A DNA stretch of 34,865 bases from Clostridia bacterium (GCA_017450005.1 JAFSYM010000055.1:1-34865); one strand, 5' to 3'. Shown: positions 26,201 to 34,604, counted from the stretch's first letter. The notes: generated from the sequence alone by a model not told the origin. Translations and numbers: made by a program.

Positions 26201-26319
26201 GATTTTAGATAGTAGACATTAGATATTAGAAAAGGGCGGGGCAAAGCCCCGCACCCCAACACAATGGGTACGGGCGAAGCCCGTCCACTTCTAACATCTA
26301 CAATCTACAATCTAACATC
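26201..26319. repeat. 119-bp palindromic miniature element between def and fmt
   Basis: Two AT-rich 31-base arms (26201-26231 and 26289-26319) are imperfect inverted repeats of each other, matching at about 25 of 31 positions and built from TAGAT/TAGA-type units. They enclose a GC-rich core with two tight hairpins: GCGGGGC-AAA-GCCCCGC (26236-26252) and ACGGGC-GAA-GCCCGT (26270-26284). Composition differs sharply from the flanking genes. It encodes nothing and looks like a MITE-like or other dispersed intergenic element. The rest of the 234-base gap holds only AT-rich sequence before the fmt ribosome-binding site (AGGAG, 26373-26377). Confidence 0.7.
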
Positions 26320-26386
26320 TTGCGCACACTCCGATTTTTTTGAAGAACGATAAAAATTCATAATTCATACACAGGAGCTTCAAACT

Positions 26387-27316
26387 ATGCGTGTAGTATT
26401 TATGGGAACGCCGGAGTTTTCCGTGCCGTGTCTGGCAAGACTGCTGGAGGACGGGCACGAAGTCGTCGGCGTCTTTACCCAGCCGGACAAACCGAAAGGA
26501 CGCGGCAAGCAGATGCAGGCGCCGCCGGTCAAGGTGTTTTCCGAGGCGCACGGTCTGCCTGTCTTTCAGCCGCGTTCCATGCGCGACGGCGAGGCTCTGC
26601 GCATCCTCACACAGCTACAGCCGCAGGTGACGGTCGTGACGGCGTTCGGCAAGATTTTGCCGCAGGATGTTCTGGACGTGCCGCAGTACGGCAGCATCAA
26701 CATCCACGCCTCACTCCTGCCGCGCTACCGCGGCGCCGCGCCGATCCAGTGGGCTGTGCTGAGCGGCGAGGCGACGTCCGGCGTGACGAGCATGCAGATG
26801 GACGCAGGACTCGATACGGGCGATATGCTCCTGCGTGCAGAAACGCCGATCGGCGAGAATATGACGGCGGGCGAGCTGCACGACGTGCTCTCCGAACTCG
26901 GCGCGCAGGTGCTCAGCCGCACGCTCGACGCGCTGCAGAGCGGTTCGCTGCATCCCGAAAAGCAGGACGACGCACTGTCGAACTACGCGCCGATGCTCAC
27001 AAAGGCGCTCTCTCCGATCGACTTTACAAAGCCGGCTGCCGAGGTGCACAACCACATCCGCGGCCTGTCCCCGTGGCCGGCCGCCACACTGCGCGCAGAC
27101 GGCAAAACGCTCAAAGTGTACCGCAGTGTGCGCTGCGCGGATCGGGGCGGAGAACCGGGCGAGGTGATATGCAGCGGCAAGCGGCTGGTTGTCTCCTGCG
27201 GCGACGGACAGTGCGTGGAGCTGCTGACGGTGCAGGCCGAGGGTAAAAAAGCGATGTGCGCGGCGGATTATCTGCGCGGAAATCCGCTGGCAGAGGGCAT
27301 GTTACTGAACGGTTAA
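26387..27316 (+). CDS. fmt: Methionyl-tRNA formyltransferase
   Basis: This 309-aa enzyme formylates initiator Met-tRNA using 10-formyltetrahydrofolate. The N-terminal transformylase domain has the opening VVFMGTPEFSVPCLARL, the catalytic N-x-H (SINIHASLLPRYRG, N105 and H107) and the Asp loop GLDTGDML. A C-terminal tRNA-binding beta-barrel follows from about residue 210 (SPWPAATLRADGK). Length is normal. AGGAG at 26373-26377 sets the start. It works opposite deformylase, its neighbour; the intervening element may give fmt its own promoter, but I see only weak -10-like sequence upstream. Confidence 0.97.
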   Translation: MRVVFMGTPEFSVPCLARLLEDGHEVVGVFTQPDKPKGRGKQMQAPPVKVFSEAHGLPVFQPRSMRDGEALRILTQLQPQVTVVTAFGKILPQDVLDVPQYGSINIHASLLPRYRGAAPIQWAVLSGEATSGVTSMQMDAGLDTGDMLLRAETPIGENMTAGELHDVLSELGAQVLSRTLDALQSGSLHPEKQDDALSNYAPMLTKALSPIDFTKPAAEVHNHIRGLSPWPAATLRADGKTLKVYRSVRCADRGGEPGEVICSGKRLVVSCGDGQCVELLTVQAEGKKAMCAADYLRGNPLAEGMLLNG

Positions 27317-27337
27317 TCACCGGAAAGGAGCTTTTGT

Positions 27338-28045
27338 ATGAACGGAATCCAATTCGGATACGGGATTGATATCTGGTATATCCTGCTTGTCGTCCCGGCA
27401 TTTATTCTGGCTTTGGCCGCACAGGTCAAGGTGAAGGGCACGTATAAAAAAATGTCACAGGTGCGCAACTCCCGCGGTCTTACAGGCGCGCAGGCGGCCG
27501 CACGCGTGCTGTTTGAACACGGCGTTACGGATGTGCGCATCGAGCGCGTCGCCGGTACGCTGACCGATCATTTTGATCCGCGGGATAAAGTGATCCGCCT
27601 GTCGGAGGGCGTGTTCGACAATCCGAGTGTGGCGGCGGTGGGCATCGCCTGCCACGAGGCCGGTCACGCGGTGCAGTATGCCAAAAGCTATGCGCCCATT
27701 CGTGTGCGCAACGCAATACTGCCGGTGTGCAACATCGGCTCACGCTTCGGCATTCCGCTGGCCGTCATCGGTTTGATCATCGGTTCGGTGATCGGCAGCT
27801 ATCTGTTCTGGGCGGGTATTTTGCTGTATTCGCTCGTTGCGCTCTTCCAGCTTGTGACGCTGCCGGTGGAGTTTGACGCGAGTCACCGCGCGCTGCGCGC
27901 GATCGACAGCACGGGTATGCTTGCGGGTGATGAATACAAGGGCGCGCGCAAGGTGCTCTCGGCGGCGGCAATGACGTACGTCGCGGCGCTGGCCGTGTCG
28001 CTGGCTAACCTGCTGCGCCTGATTCTGCGCAGCCGCAGACGCTGA
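27338..28045 (+). CDS. YugP-type membrane zinc metallopeptidase
   Basis: This 235-aa protein has an N-terminal membrane helix (about 8-27), the zinc motif H106-E-A-G-H110 (CHEAGHAVQYA), two further hydrophobic segments (about 141-158 and 160-180), a downstream VEFDASHRALRA block with likely additional ligands, and a last helix near the C-terminus. It matches the neutral zinc metallopeptidase family typified by Bacillus YugP. The substrate is unknown. GGAAAGGAG at 27322-27330 sets the start. Its position between fmt and rsmB is common in Clostridia. Confidence 0.93.
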   Translation: MNGIQFGYGIDIWYILLVVPAFILALAAQVKVKGTYKKMSQVRNSRGLTGAQAAARVLFEHGVTDVRIERVAGTLTDHFDPRDKVIRLSEGVFDNPSVAAVGIACHEAGHAVQYAKSYAPIRVRNAILPVCNIGSRFGIPLAVIGLIIGSVIGSYLFWAGILLYSLVALFQLVTLPVEFDASHRALRAIDSTGMLAGDEYKGARKVLSAAAMTYVAALAVSLANLLRLILRSRRR

Positions 28046-28046
28046 A

Positions 28047-29363
28047 ATGGACAGATCCCGCAAAGCGGCGTTTGATACGCTCCTGCGCATCCAGCGCGAC
28101 GGCGCTTATTCCAATCTGGCGCTGTCCGCCGTGCTGGATGGCGAGACGCTGACGGCGACCGACAGCGCGTTTGCTTCCGCGCTCGTCTACACGACGCTCG
28201 AGCGGCAGATTACAATCGACTATGAGCTCTCGCTCTATCTCCGCCAGCCGATCAAAAAGCTGCGCCCCGAGGTCTGTACGGCGCTGCGTATGGGCGCTGC
28301 ACAGATCCTCTTTATGGACAAAGTGCCCGCATCTGCCGCCGTCAACGAGAGCGTGCGGCTGGTGCGGCAGAATAAAAACACGGTCTATGCCGCGGGACTG
28401 GTCAACGCCGTTCTGCGCAAGGTTGCTTCGGGCGGCCTTCGGCTGCCCGATACGGACGATGATTTCGCACGCAGTGTGCGCTATGCCTGCCCGGAGTGGC
28501 TGGTTTCTCTGTGGACGCGGGCGTACGGACGCAGCGATGCGGACGCGATCATGGCCGATGCGCTCGGCGACGCGCCGACGTATGTGCGCGTCAACACGCT
28601 GAAAACGACGGCAGACGCGCTGTGCGAAACGCTGCGGCTTGCGGGCGTGCAGGCACAGCGTGTGCCGACGCTGCCGGATGCGCTGCTTCTGACAAAATGC
28701 GGTGCGCCGGAACGGCTGCAGGCGTTTGCGGACGGCCTGTTTCATGTGCAGGACGCCGCTTCGCAGTATTGCTGCGAGGCGCTGGACGTGCAGCCGGGGC
28801 AGACGGTGTATGACGTCTGCGCAGCGCCGGGCGGCAAGTCTTTCACGCTCGCTGAGATGATGCGGGGCACGGGCAGTCTTACGGCCTTTGACCTCTACCC
28901 GCAGCGCGTGCGCCTGATCGAATCCGGCGCGCGGCGGCTGGATATCCGCAATCTCCGCACCGCCGTGCACGACGCCGCCGAAACGGACACGAGCCGTCCG
29001 CCGGCCGATCGCGTACTGTGCGACGTGCCGTGCGCCGGTCTTGGCGTGATCGGCAAAAAGCCGGAGATCCGCTTTAAATCATCACAGGAGATTGACAAAC
29101 TGCACGAATTACAGTACAATATATTGTGCATATCTTCGGCTTATCTGAAGAAAGGCGGTCGATTGGTCTATTCCACATGCAGCCTCAATCCGCAGGAGAA
29201 TGAGGAAGTCTGCCGCCGGTTTTTGCACGAACACCCGTCCTTTTGTACGGTTCCGATCCTGCCCGACGTGGACAAGCGCGTGCAGGACAATATGACGACG
29301 CTGCTGCCGCACCGCAGCCGATCGGACGGTTTCTTTATCACAGCCATGCTGAAAACGGAGTGA
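28047..29363 (+). CDS. rsmB: 16S rRNA (cytosine-967-C5)-methyltransferase
   Basis: This 438-aa enzyme methylates C967 of 16S rRNA. The N-terminal NusB-like RNA-binding domain occupies about 1-135 (KAAFDTLLRIQRDGAYSNLA). The SAM-dependent domain shows VCAAPGGKSFTLAEMM, the proline-cysteine motif with C329 (DVPCAGLG) and the catalytic-motif C378 (YSTCSLNPQENE). Length is normal. ATG 28047 lies one base after the preceding stop with no clear ribosome-binding site, implying coupled translation. Confidence 0.95.
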   Translation: MDRSRKAAFDTLLRIQRDGAYSNLALSAVLDGETLTATDSAFASALVYTTLERQITIDYELSLYLRQPIKKLRPEVCTALRMGAAQILFMDKVPASAAVNESVRLVRQNKNTVYAAGLVNAVLRKVASGGLRLPDTDDDFARSVRYACPEWLVSLWTRAYGRSDADAIMADALGDAPTYVRVNTLKTTADALCETLRLAGVQAQRVPTLPDALLLTKCGAPERLQAFADGLFHVQDAASQYCCEALDVQPGQTVYDVCAAPGGKSFTLAEMMRGTGSLTAFDLYPQRVRLIESGARRLDIRNLRTAVHDAAETDTSRPPADRVLCDVPCAGLGVIGKKPEIRFKSSQEIDKLHELQYNILCISSAYLKKGGRLVYSTCSLNPQENEEVCRRFLHEHPSFCTVPILPDVDKRVQDNMTTLLPHRSRSDGFFITAMLKTE

Positions 29364-29367
29364 CACT

Positions 29368-30411
29368 ATGCCCGGGAAGGACATCAAATCCATGACGCGC
29401 GACGAACTGGCGGGGGAGATTGCCTCGCTGGGTTTGCCGTTGTTCCGGGCGGGACAGATCTTCGACTGGCTGCAGGTTCGCGGTGTGACGAGCTTTGACG
29501 AGATGACCAATCTTTCCAAGGATCTGCGCGCATCCCTCGCGCAGCGGTATGAACTGCGTTTCTGCGAGGTTGTGCGCCGGCTTGAATCGAAGGACGACAC
29601 GGTCAAGTATCTGTTTCGTCTGATCGACGGCGAATGTGTCGAGTCAGTGCTCATGCACTACAAATACGGCTACACGCTGTGTGTATCTACCCAAGTCGGG
29701 TGCAAGATGGGCTGTGCTTTCTGCGCCTCGACGCTCGGCGGATTTGTGCGCAGTCTGACCGCGTCGGAGATCCTCAGCCAGATCCATGCCGCACAGCGCG
29801 ACCGCGGCGTGCGCGTGTCACATGTGGTGCTCATGGGCATGGGCGAGCCGCTCGACAATTTTGACAATGTGATGCGTTTCCTCGATCTGGTCGGCGATGA
29901 AAAGGGGCTGCATATCAGCATGCGCAGCATATCGCTGTCCACCTGCGGGCTGGTGCCGCGCATCTACGACCTGATGGACAGGCAGTACCCGCTCACGCTG
30001 TCGATCTCGATCCATGCGCCGAACGACGAAATCCGCTCGCGCATCATGCCCGTCAACCGCCGCTATCCGATCGACGAACTGCTGCACGCGTGCCGCGACT
30101 ATGCCGACAGAACGGGCAGGCGCATTTCCTTTGAATATACAATGATCCACGGCGTCAACGATTCCGACGCCTGTGCGCGGGAGCTGGCCGGACGGCTGCG
30201 CGGGATGCTCGCGCACGTCAATCTGATTCCCGCCAATGAGTTTTCCGAAAGTCCCTACGCCAGAAGCGGCGCGGACAGAGTCGAACGCTTCGCCGAGGTG
30301 CTGCGTAAAAACGGTGTGAACGCCACCATACGCCGCTCGCTCGGCTCCGATATAGACGCATCGTGCGGGCAGCTTCGTCTGCACAGCAAAAAGGAGGTCG
30401 ATTTGCCTTGA
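29368..30411 (+). CDS. rlmN: Dual-specificity rRNA/tRNA adenine-C2 methyltransferase
   Basis: This 347-aa radical-SAM enzyme methylates C2 of A2503 in 23S rRNA and A37 in some tRNAs. The iron-sulfur ligands are C112-x3-C116-x2-C119 (GCKMGCAFCAST). The N-terminal FRAGQIFDWLQVRGV and central VVLMGMGEPLDNFDNV are family hallmarks, and the C-terminal Cys in DIDASCGQLR is the one that forms the methyl-transfer intermediate. Length is normal. It starts 4 bases after rsmB and its stop overlaps the TTG start of prpC. Confidence 0.97.
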   Translation: MPGKDIKSMTRDELAGEIASLGLPLFRAGQIFDWLQVRGVTSFDEMTNLSKDLRASLAQRYELRFCEVVRRLESKDDTVKYLFRLIDGECVESVLMHYKYGYTLCVSTQVGCKMGCAFCASTLGGFVRSLTASEILSQIHAAQRDRGVRVSHVVLMGMGEPLDNFDNVMRFLDLVGDEKGLHISMRSISLSTCGLVPRIYDLMDRQYPLTLSISIHAPNDEIRSRIMPVNRRYPIDELLHACRDYADRTGRRISFEYTMIHGVNDSDACARELAGRLRGMLAHVNLIPANEFSESPYARSGADRVERFAEVLRKNGVNATIRRSLGSDIDASCGQLRLHSKKEVDLP

Positions 30412-31136
30412 TTCTTTCCAAAAAATCCGACGTCGGTCTGGTGCGCAGCACAAACCAGGACGCCTGTGCGGCCGGTGAATTTCCGGACGGCATGGGTTGG
30501 GCCGTGGTGTGCGACGGCATGGGCGGCGCAGCCAGCGGCGATGTGGCGAGCGCGACGGCAGTCAAAATCATTTCCGAGCGCATTCATGCATCGTACCGCG
30601 AGGGGATGCAGGCCAACTCCATCCGCAGCGTGCTTTTTTCCGCAATCGAGGCGGCGAACACCGTGGTCTACGAAATGTCCCGCTCCAACGTCGAATTTGA
30701 AGGTATGGGCACCACGGTCGTGGCGGCGATTATCCGCGAGGACGCGGTTTATATCGCGCACGCCGGCGACAGCCGTGCCTACCGCATCACGACGGGCTCG
30801 ATCGCGCAGCTCACACGCGACCATTCGATGGTGCAGGCAATGGTCGACCGCGGCCAGATTACGCCTTCCGAGGCGCGTGAACATCCGCGCAAAAACATCA
30901 TCACCCGCGCGCTCGGCGTCGACAGCCGGATTCTGATCGACTTCTGCGAGGAACCGTTTGAACGCGGCGACGTGCTGCTCATCTGCACCGACGGGCTGAC
31001 GAATATGGTCGAGGACGACGCAATTTTTGATGCGTCGCGGCAGACGTCGGCGGCGGATCTGCCCGAAAAGCTGGTGCATATGGCCAATATTAACGGCGGA
31101 CAGGATAACGTAACGGTTGTGACGATCACAGAATAA
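30408..31136 (+). CDS. prpC: PP2C-type serine/threonine phosphatase PrpC
   Basis: This 242-aa metal-dependent phosphatase reverses phosphorylation by the adjacent kinase PrkC. PP2C motifs are clear: KSDVGLVRSTNQDACA at the N-terminus, VVCDGMGG (metal-binding Asp), GMGTTVVAAII, AHAGDSRAYRI, and CTDGLTNMVEDD, INGGQDNVTVV near the end. The start is TTG 30408, overlapping the rlmN stop; AAGGAGGT at 30391-30398 gives good spacing, and starting here matches the family N-terminus. Length is normal. Confidence 0.96.
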   Translation: MILSKKSDVGLVRSTNQDACAAGEFPDGMGWAVVCDGMGGAASGDVASATAVKIISERIHASYREGMQANSIRSVLFSAIEAANTVVYEMSRSNVEFEGMGTTVVAAIIREDAVYIAHAGDSRAYRITTGSIAQLTRDHSMVQAMVDRGQITPSEAREHPRKNIITRALGVDSRILIDFCEEPFERGDVLLICTDGLTNMVEDDAIFDASRQTSAADLPEKLVHMANINGGQDNVTVVTITE

Positions 31137-31176
31137 AGACATCGTGCAAATCGCGTAATGCGTAAAGAGGGATACT

Positions 31177-33402
31177 ATGGACAATTATTGCGGCAAAAGA
31201 TTGGACGGCAGATATGAGATCCGCGAGATCATCGGCGTCGGCGGTATGGCCGTGGTCTACAAGGCGTACGACAATATCGACGACCGCATTGTCGCGGTCA
31301 AAATCCTCAAGGACGAGTATCTGACCAACGCGGACTTCCGCCGCCGGTTCAAGAATGAATCCAAGGCGATCGCGGTGCTTTCGCATCCCAATATCGTCAA
31401 GGTGTACGACGTGAGCTTCGGCGACCGTCTGCAATACATCGTCATGGAGTATGTGGAGGGGATCACCCTCAAGGAATACATCGGGCAGCAGGGTCAGCTC
31501 AACTGGAAGGAGACCGTCTACTTCCTCGCGCAGATTCTGCGTGCGCTGCAGCATGCGCACGACAAGGGCATCATCCACCGCGACATCAAGCCCCAGAATA
31601 TCATGCTGCTGGAGAACGGCACGATCAAGGTGACGGATTTCGGCATCGCACGCATGGCGCGCAGCGAAACGCAGACGAGCACCATGGCGGGCAACGCCGT
31701 CGGTTCTGTGCACTATATCAGTCCCGAACAGGCCAAGGGCGAGCCGACCGACAACAAGGCGGACATCTATTCCGTGGGCGTCGTGCTGTACGAGATGCTC
31801 ACCGGCAAGCTCCCGTTCGAGGGTGAAAACGCCGTTTCCGTGGCGCTGATGCAGCTGCAAAAGGAGCCGCGCCGTCCGCGCGAGATTGATTCCAATATCC
31901 CGGTCGGTCTGGAGCAGATCACGATGCGCGCCATGCAGAAGCGGCCGCGCGACCGCTATCAGTCGGCGTCGGAGATGCTGCGCGACATCGACGCATTCCG
32001 CCGCAACCCGCGCATCCAGTTTGACTACAACTACTATGTCGACGACCAGCCGACGCGCTATGCGCCGGCTGCGCAGCCGCAGCCCCGGCCGCAAAGACCT
32101 GCGCAGCCGCAGCGTCCGCAGCAGACGCGTCCGCGTCCGCAGCCGCAGCCGCAGCCGCAGGAGGAGGACGAGGAGGAATCTTCGGCCAGCGCGCTGCCCG
32201 TGATCGGCGGCATCATCGGCGGTATGCTGATCCTGGCGGCGATCATCATCGGCTTCTGCCTGGCGACGGGCGTTTTTGCGGAAAAGATCGAGGTGCCGGA
32301 TTTTGTCGGCAAGAATTACTACGAGGAGATCCAGAACAACAGCAGCTACGCGCAGTTCCACTTCAAAATCAACGACACCACCGAATCCGACAAGTACGAG
32401 CCGGGCGTCGTTTTCGAGCAGTCGCCCTCGCCGAACGTGAAGATCCGTCCCAAAGAGGAGATCACGCTGTACGTGGCGAAGAACCGCGAAAACATCGAAG
32501 TGCCGGATGTATATACCTATGCCTTCACGGATGCAATTACCATGATCGAGGGCGCGGGCTTCAAGTACGCGCTGGAATACGAAAAGGATCCAAACGCGAC
32601 CGAAAAGTCGGTCATCCGCACCAATCCCGAGCGCTATACGTGGGCGGCCAAGGGCTCCACGGTGGTTCTGTATGTGGCGGCAGAGAGCGACACGGTCACC
32701 GTGCCGAAGATTGTCGGCTACGATCTGCAAACAGCGCGCGAGCTGGTACAGTCGGTCGGTCTGGACATCGAAGTGGCGTCCGAGGAAAACAGCAGTGAAA
32801 ACAAAAACGTCGTCCTGCGTGTGTCGAACTACCGCGAAGAGACGCAGGTGCCCAAGGGTACGGTCATCAGCGTCGTTGTCAGCAACGGCAAGCCGACCGA
32901 GGCCACGGCAAAGGTGTCCTTCCGCCTGCCGGACACGGGCGAGGATGCGACGCTCAAGGTGTATCTCAACAACGAGCTGCTCTCAGATCAGACCAAGACG
33001 CTCCTGCTCGACGGCAGCACGCATGCATTCGATGTGACCGGCAGTGACGACAGCAAAAAGCTGACCGTCAAGATCGGCAGCGAAACATATTACGAGTGCC
33101 TGATCGACTTTACACAGACGCCTGCCAAGGTGACGAGCGAGAAGACCTATACCTACCTCGGCTCCTCGGGCGAGCCGGCGTTCGGCCGCGGCGTGATGCC
33201 GGCTGTCGAGGGCTTCAGCTATGACGAGGCCGTCGAAACACTGCATGCGGCCGGGTTTACCAAGGTGCGCCGCAACGACGTGGCAACGGCCGACGCGGCC
33301 AAGAACGATCTTGTCTTCCAGCAGAGCCCGCCTTATAAGGCGCTGACCCGCTATGCGTACAGCACGGAGATCGTGCTGAGCGTGTACACGTACGAGGAGT
33401 AA
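31177..33402 (+). CDS. prkC: PASTA-domain serine/threonine protein kinase PrkC/PknB
   Basis: This 741-aa kinase phosphorylates proteins in response to cell-wall fragments. The kinase domain (about 11-275) has the Gly loop GVGGMAVVYKAYD, K42, the catalytic loop with D136 (IHRDIKPQNIML) and DFGIAR. A Pro/Gln/Arg-rich juxtamembrane linker spans about 297-340, with a membrane helix at about 342-366. Outside are PASTA repeats starting near residues 370, 440 and 508, then a stretch of about 95 residues without PASTA features (about 576-670), then a final PASTA (about 673-741). That interruption is unusual. The kinase forms a pair with prpC 40 bases upstream. Confidence 0.96.
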   Translation: MDNYCGKRLDGRYEIREIIGVGGMAVVYKAYDNIDDRIVAVKILKDEYLTNADFRRRFKNESKAIAVLSHPNIVKVYDVSFGDRLQYIVMEYVEGITLKEYIGQQGQLNWKETVYFLAQILRALQHAHDKGIIHRDIKPQNIMLLENGTIKVTDFGIARMARSETQTSTMAGNAVGSVHYISPEQAKGEPTDNKADIYSVGVVLYEMLTGKLPFEGENAVSVALMQLQKEPRRPREIDSNIPVGLEQITMRAMQKRPRDRYQSASEMLRDIDAFRRNPRIQFDYNYYVDDQPTRYAPAAQPQPRPQRPAQPQRPQQTRPRPQPQPQPQEEDEEESSASALPVIGGIIGGMLILAAIIIGFCLATGVFAEKIEVPDFVGKNYYEEIQNNSSYAQFHFKINDTTESDKYEPGVVFEQSPSPNVKIRPKEEITLYVAKNRENIEVPDVYTYAFTDAITMIEGAGFKYALEYEKDPNATEKSVIRTNPERYTWAAKGSTVVLYVAAESDTVTVPKIVGYDLQTARELVQSVGLDIEVASEENSSENKNVVLRVSNYREETQVPKGTVISVVVSNGKPTEATAKVSFRLPDTGEDATLKVYLNNELLSDQTKTLLLDGSTHAFDVTGSDDSKKLTVKIGSETYYECLIDFTQTPAKVTSEKTYTYLGSSGEPAFGRGVMPAVEGFSYDEAVETLHAAGFTKVRRNDVATADAAKNDLVFQQSPPYKALTRYAYSTEIVLSVYTYEE

Positions 33403-33404
33403 GT

Positions 33405-34289
33405 ATGCAGAAAGAGGGTCGGATTCTCAAGGGAATCAGCAGCTTCTACGAGATAGAAGCGGACGAACAACTCTATACATGCAAGGCAAGAGGCGTGTTC
33501 CGCAAGGACGGGATCACGCCTCTTCCCGGTGATTTTGTGCGCTTTACACCCGGCGATCCCGGCGAGGAGGGGACGATCGACGCCGTGCTCGGGCGAAAAA
33601 ACTCGCTCACGCGACCGCCTGTGGCGAACCTCGACTATCTGTTCGTCATCGTTTCGGTCTGCGAGCCGTCGCCGAACGCGCTGGTGATCGACCGCCTGAC
33701 GGCAATCGCAGAGCACAAGCGGATTGAGCCGGTGCTGGTTGTGACCAAATCCGATCTCGGCGATCCGCAGCCGTTGTGCGGGATTTACCGCAGCGCGGGG
33801 TTCCGAACCTTCTGTGTCGGTGAGGACGACAGGGGAGACGTGCCGCAGATCCGTGCGCTGCTCGCCGGACATACCAGCGCGTTTACGGGCAATTCTGGCG
33901 TGGGTAAATCGACGCTGCTCAACGAGATCGACCCGGCGCTCTGCATTGTTACGGCGCAGATCAGCCGCAAGCTCGGCCGCGGTCGGCATACCACGCGCCA
34001 TGTGGAGCTGTACAGAACCTGCGGCGGCTATGTGGCCGATACGCCGGGCTTCTCGGCGCTCGACATTGAAAACGGCGAGTTCATCCACAAGGACGACCTC
34101 GCGTACTGTTTCCGCGAGTTTGCGCCGTATCTCGGCGCATGCCGCTTCACGTCCTGCGCGCATGTGCGCGACAAGGGCTGCGGCGTGCTCGATGCCGTGC
34201 AGCGCGGCGAGATTTCCCGCTCGCGTCACGAAAGCTACGTGGCGCTCTATGAGGAAGCGCGGCAGATCAAGGACTGGCAGATCAAGTAA
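33405..34289 (+). CDS. rsgA: Ribosome small-subunit GTPase RsgA
   Basis: This 294-aa circularly permuted GTPase checks late 30S subunit assembly. The N-terminal OB fold (about 1-70) precedes the permuted G motifs: G4 VTKSDLG near 113 (Thr in place of Asn in NKxD, which is common in RsgA), G1 GNSGVGKST (162-170), then G3 DTPGF near 211. A C-terminal zinc site uses Cys/His in CRFTSCAHVRDKGC. AGGAG at 33395-33399 and ATG 33405 lie just past the prkC stop. Bacillus has rpe and thiN after this gene; both are missing here. Confidence 0.96.
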   Translation: MQKEGRILKGISSFYEIEADEQLYTCKARGVFRKDGITPLPGDFVRFTPGDPGEEGTIDAVLGRKNSLTRPPVANLDYLFVIVSVCEPSPNALVIDRLTAIAEHKRIEPVLVVTKSDLGDPQPLCGIYRSAGFRTFCVGEDDRGDVPQIRALLAGHTSAFTGNSGVGKSTLLNEIDPALCIVTAQISRKLGRGRHTTRHVELYRTCGGYVADTPGFSALDIENGEFIHKDDLAYCFREFAPYLGACRFTSCAHVRDKGCGVLDAVQRGEISRSRHESYVALYEEARQIKDWQIK

Positions 34290-34300
34290 CATGCCGCGGG

Positions 34301-34330
34301 CAGTTTGTATATACTGACATTGACAAACTG
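34301..34330. promoter_or_regulatory. Perfect 8-bp inverted repeat upstream of the small membrane protein gene
   Basis: CAGTTTGT (34301-34308) and ACAAACTG (34323-34330) are exact inverted repeats with a 14-base spacer, lying between the rsgA stop and the GGGAGG ribosome-binding site of the next gene. It could be an operator or an RNA hairpin. A TATACT at 34310-34315 sits inside the spacer, but I cannot pair it with a good -35 box. There is no U-tract, so a terminator is unlikely. Confidence 0.45.
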
Positions 34331-34346
34331 TCCGGGAGGCGATGGT

Positions 34347-34496
34347 GTGTGCAGATACAGACTGCGCGGTCTGGGAATCGCGCTGGCGGCGTTCGGTGCG
34401 GGACTTGTGACCGCGAAGCTGGTGCCGTATTCGGTGTTTCTGGTCGTGGCCGCTGCCTCATTGATCCTGACTGGCACGCTGCTGTGCCGGTGCTGA
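34347..34496 (+). CDS. Small membrane protein of unknown function
   Basis: This 49-aa protein begins at GTG 34347, with GGGAGG at 34334-34339 and 7-base spacing. After a short basic N-terminus (CRYRLRG) come two hydrophobic stretches, about 8-24 and 27-45, divided by K-L-V-P, so it is probably a helical hairpin in the membrane. Cysteines sit at both ends (position 2 and the final CRC). I do not recognise a family. It lies between rsgA and spoVM, replacing the rpe-thiN pair of Bacillus. A link to sporulation is only suggested by position. Confidence 0.6.
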   Translation: MCRYRLRGLGIALAAFGAGLVTAKLVPYSVFLVVAAASLILTGTLLCRC

Positions 34497-34512
34497 GGAA
34501 AGAGGTGGTACG

Positions 34513-34602
34513 ATGAAGGTGGTCGTGGTCAGAAGTCCGAGGGCGCTGCGGGGGATCCTGCGCTGGATCTTCCATATCAAAAAAGAGGATACAGAATCGT
34601 AA
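34513..34602 (+). CDS. spoVM: Stage V sporulation protein M (SpoVM) homologue
   Basis: This is a 29-aa ORF, MKVVVVRSPRALRGILRWIF and then HIKKEDTES. Aligned without gaps to Bacillus SpoVM as I remember it (MKFYTIKLPKFLGGIVRAML...), K2, I/V6, P9, basic residue 10, L12, G14, I15 and R17 correspond, and the C-terminus is likewise Lys-rich. SpoVM is an amphipathic helix that recognises the curved forespore membrane and anchors the SpoIVA coat basement layer. AGAGGTGG lies just upstream. Position downstream of prpC-prkC-rsgA matches Bacillus. Its size makes it easy for gene finders to miss. Confidence 0.82.
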   Translation: MKVVVVRSPRALRGILRWIFHIKKEDTES

Positions 34603-34604
34603 AA

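Noticed and set aside
26336-26364. Possible fmt promoter in AT-rich sequence
   Set aside because: A CATAAT-like -10 exists, but the -35 position is only a run of T, so the match is too weak to list.
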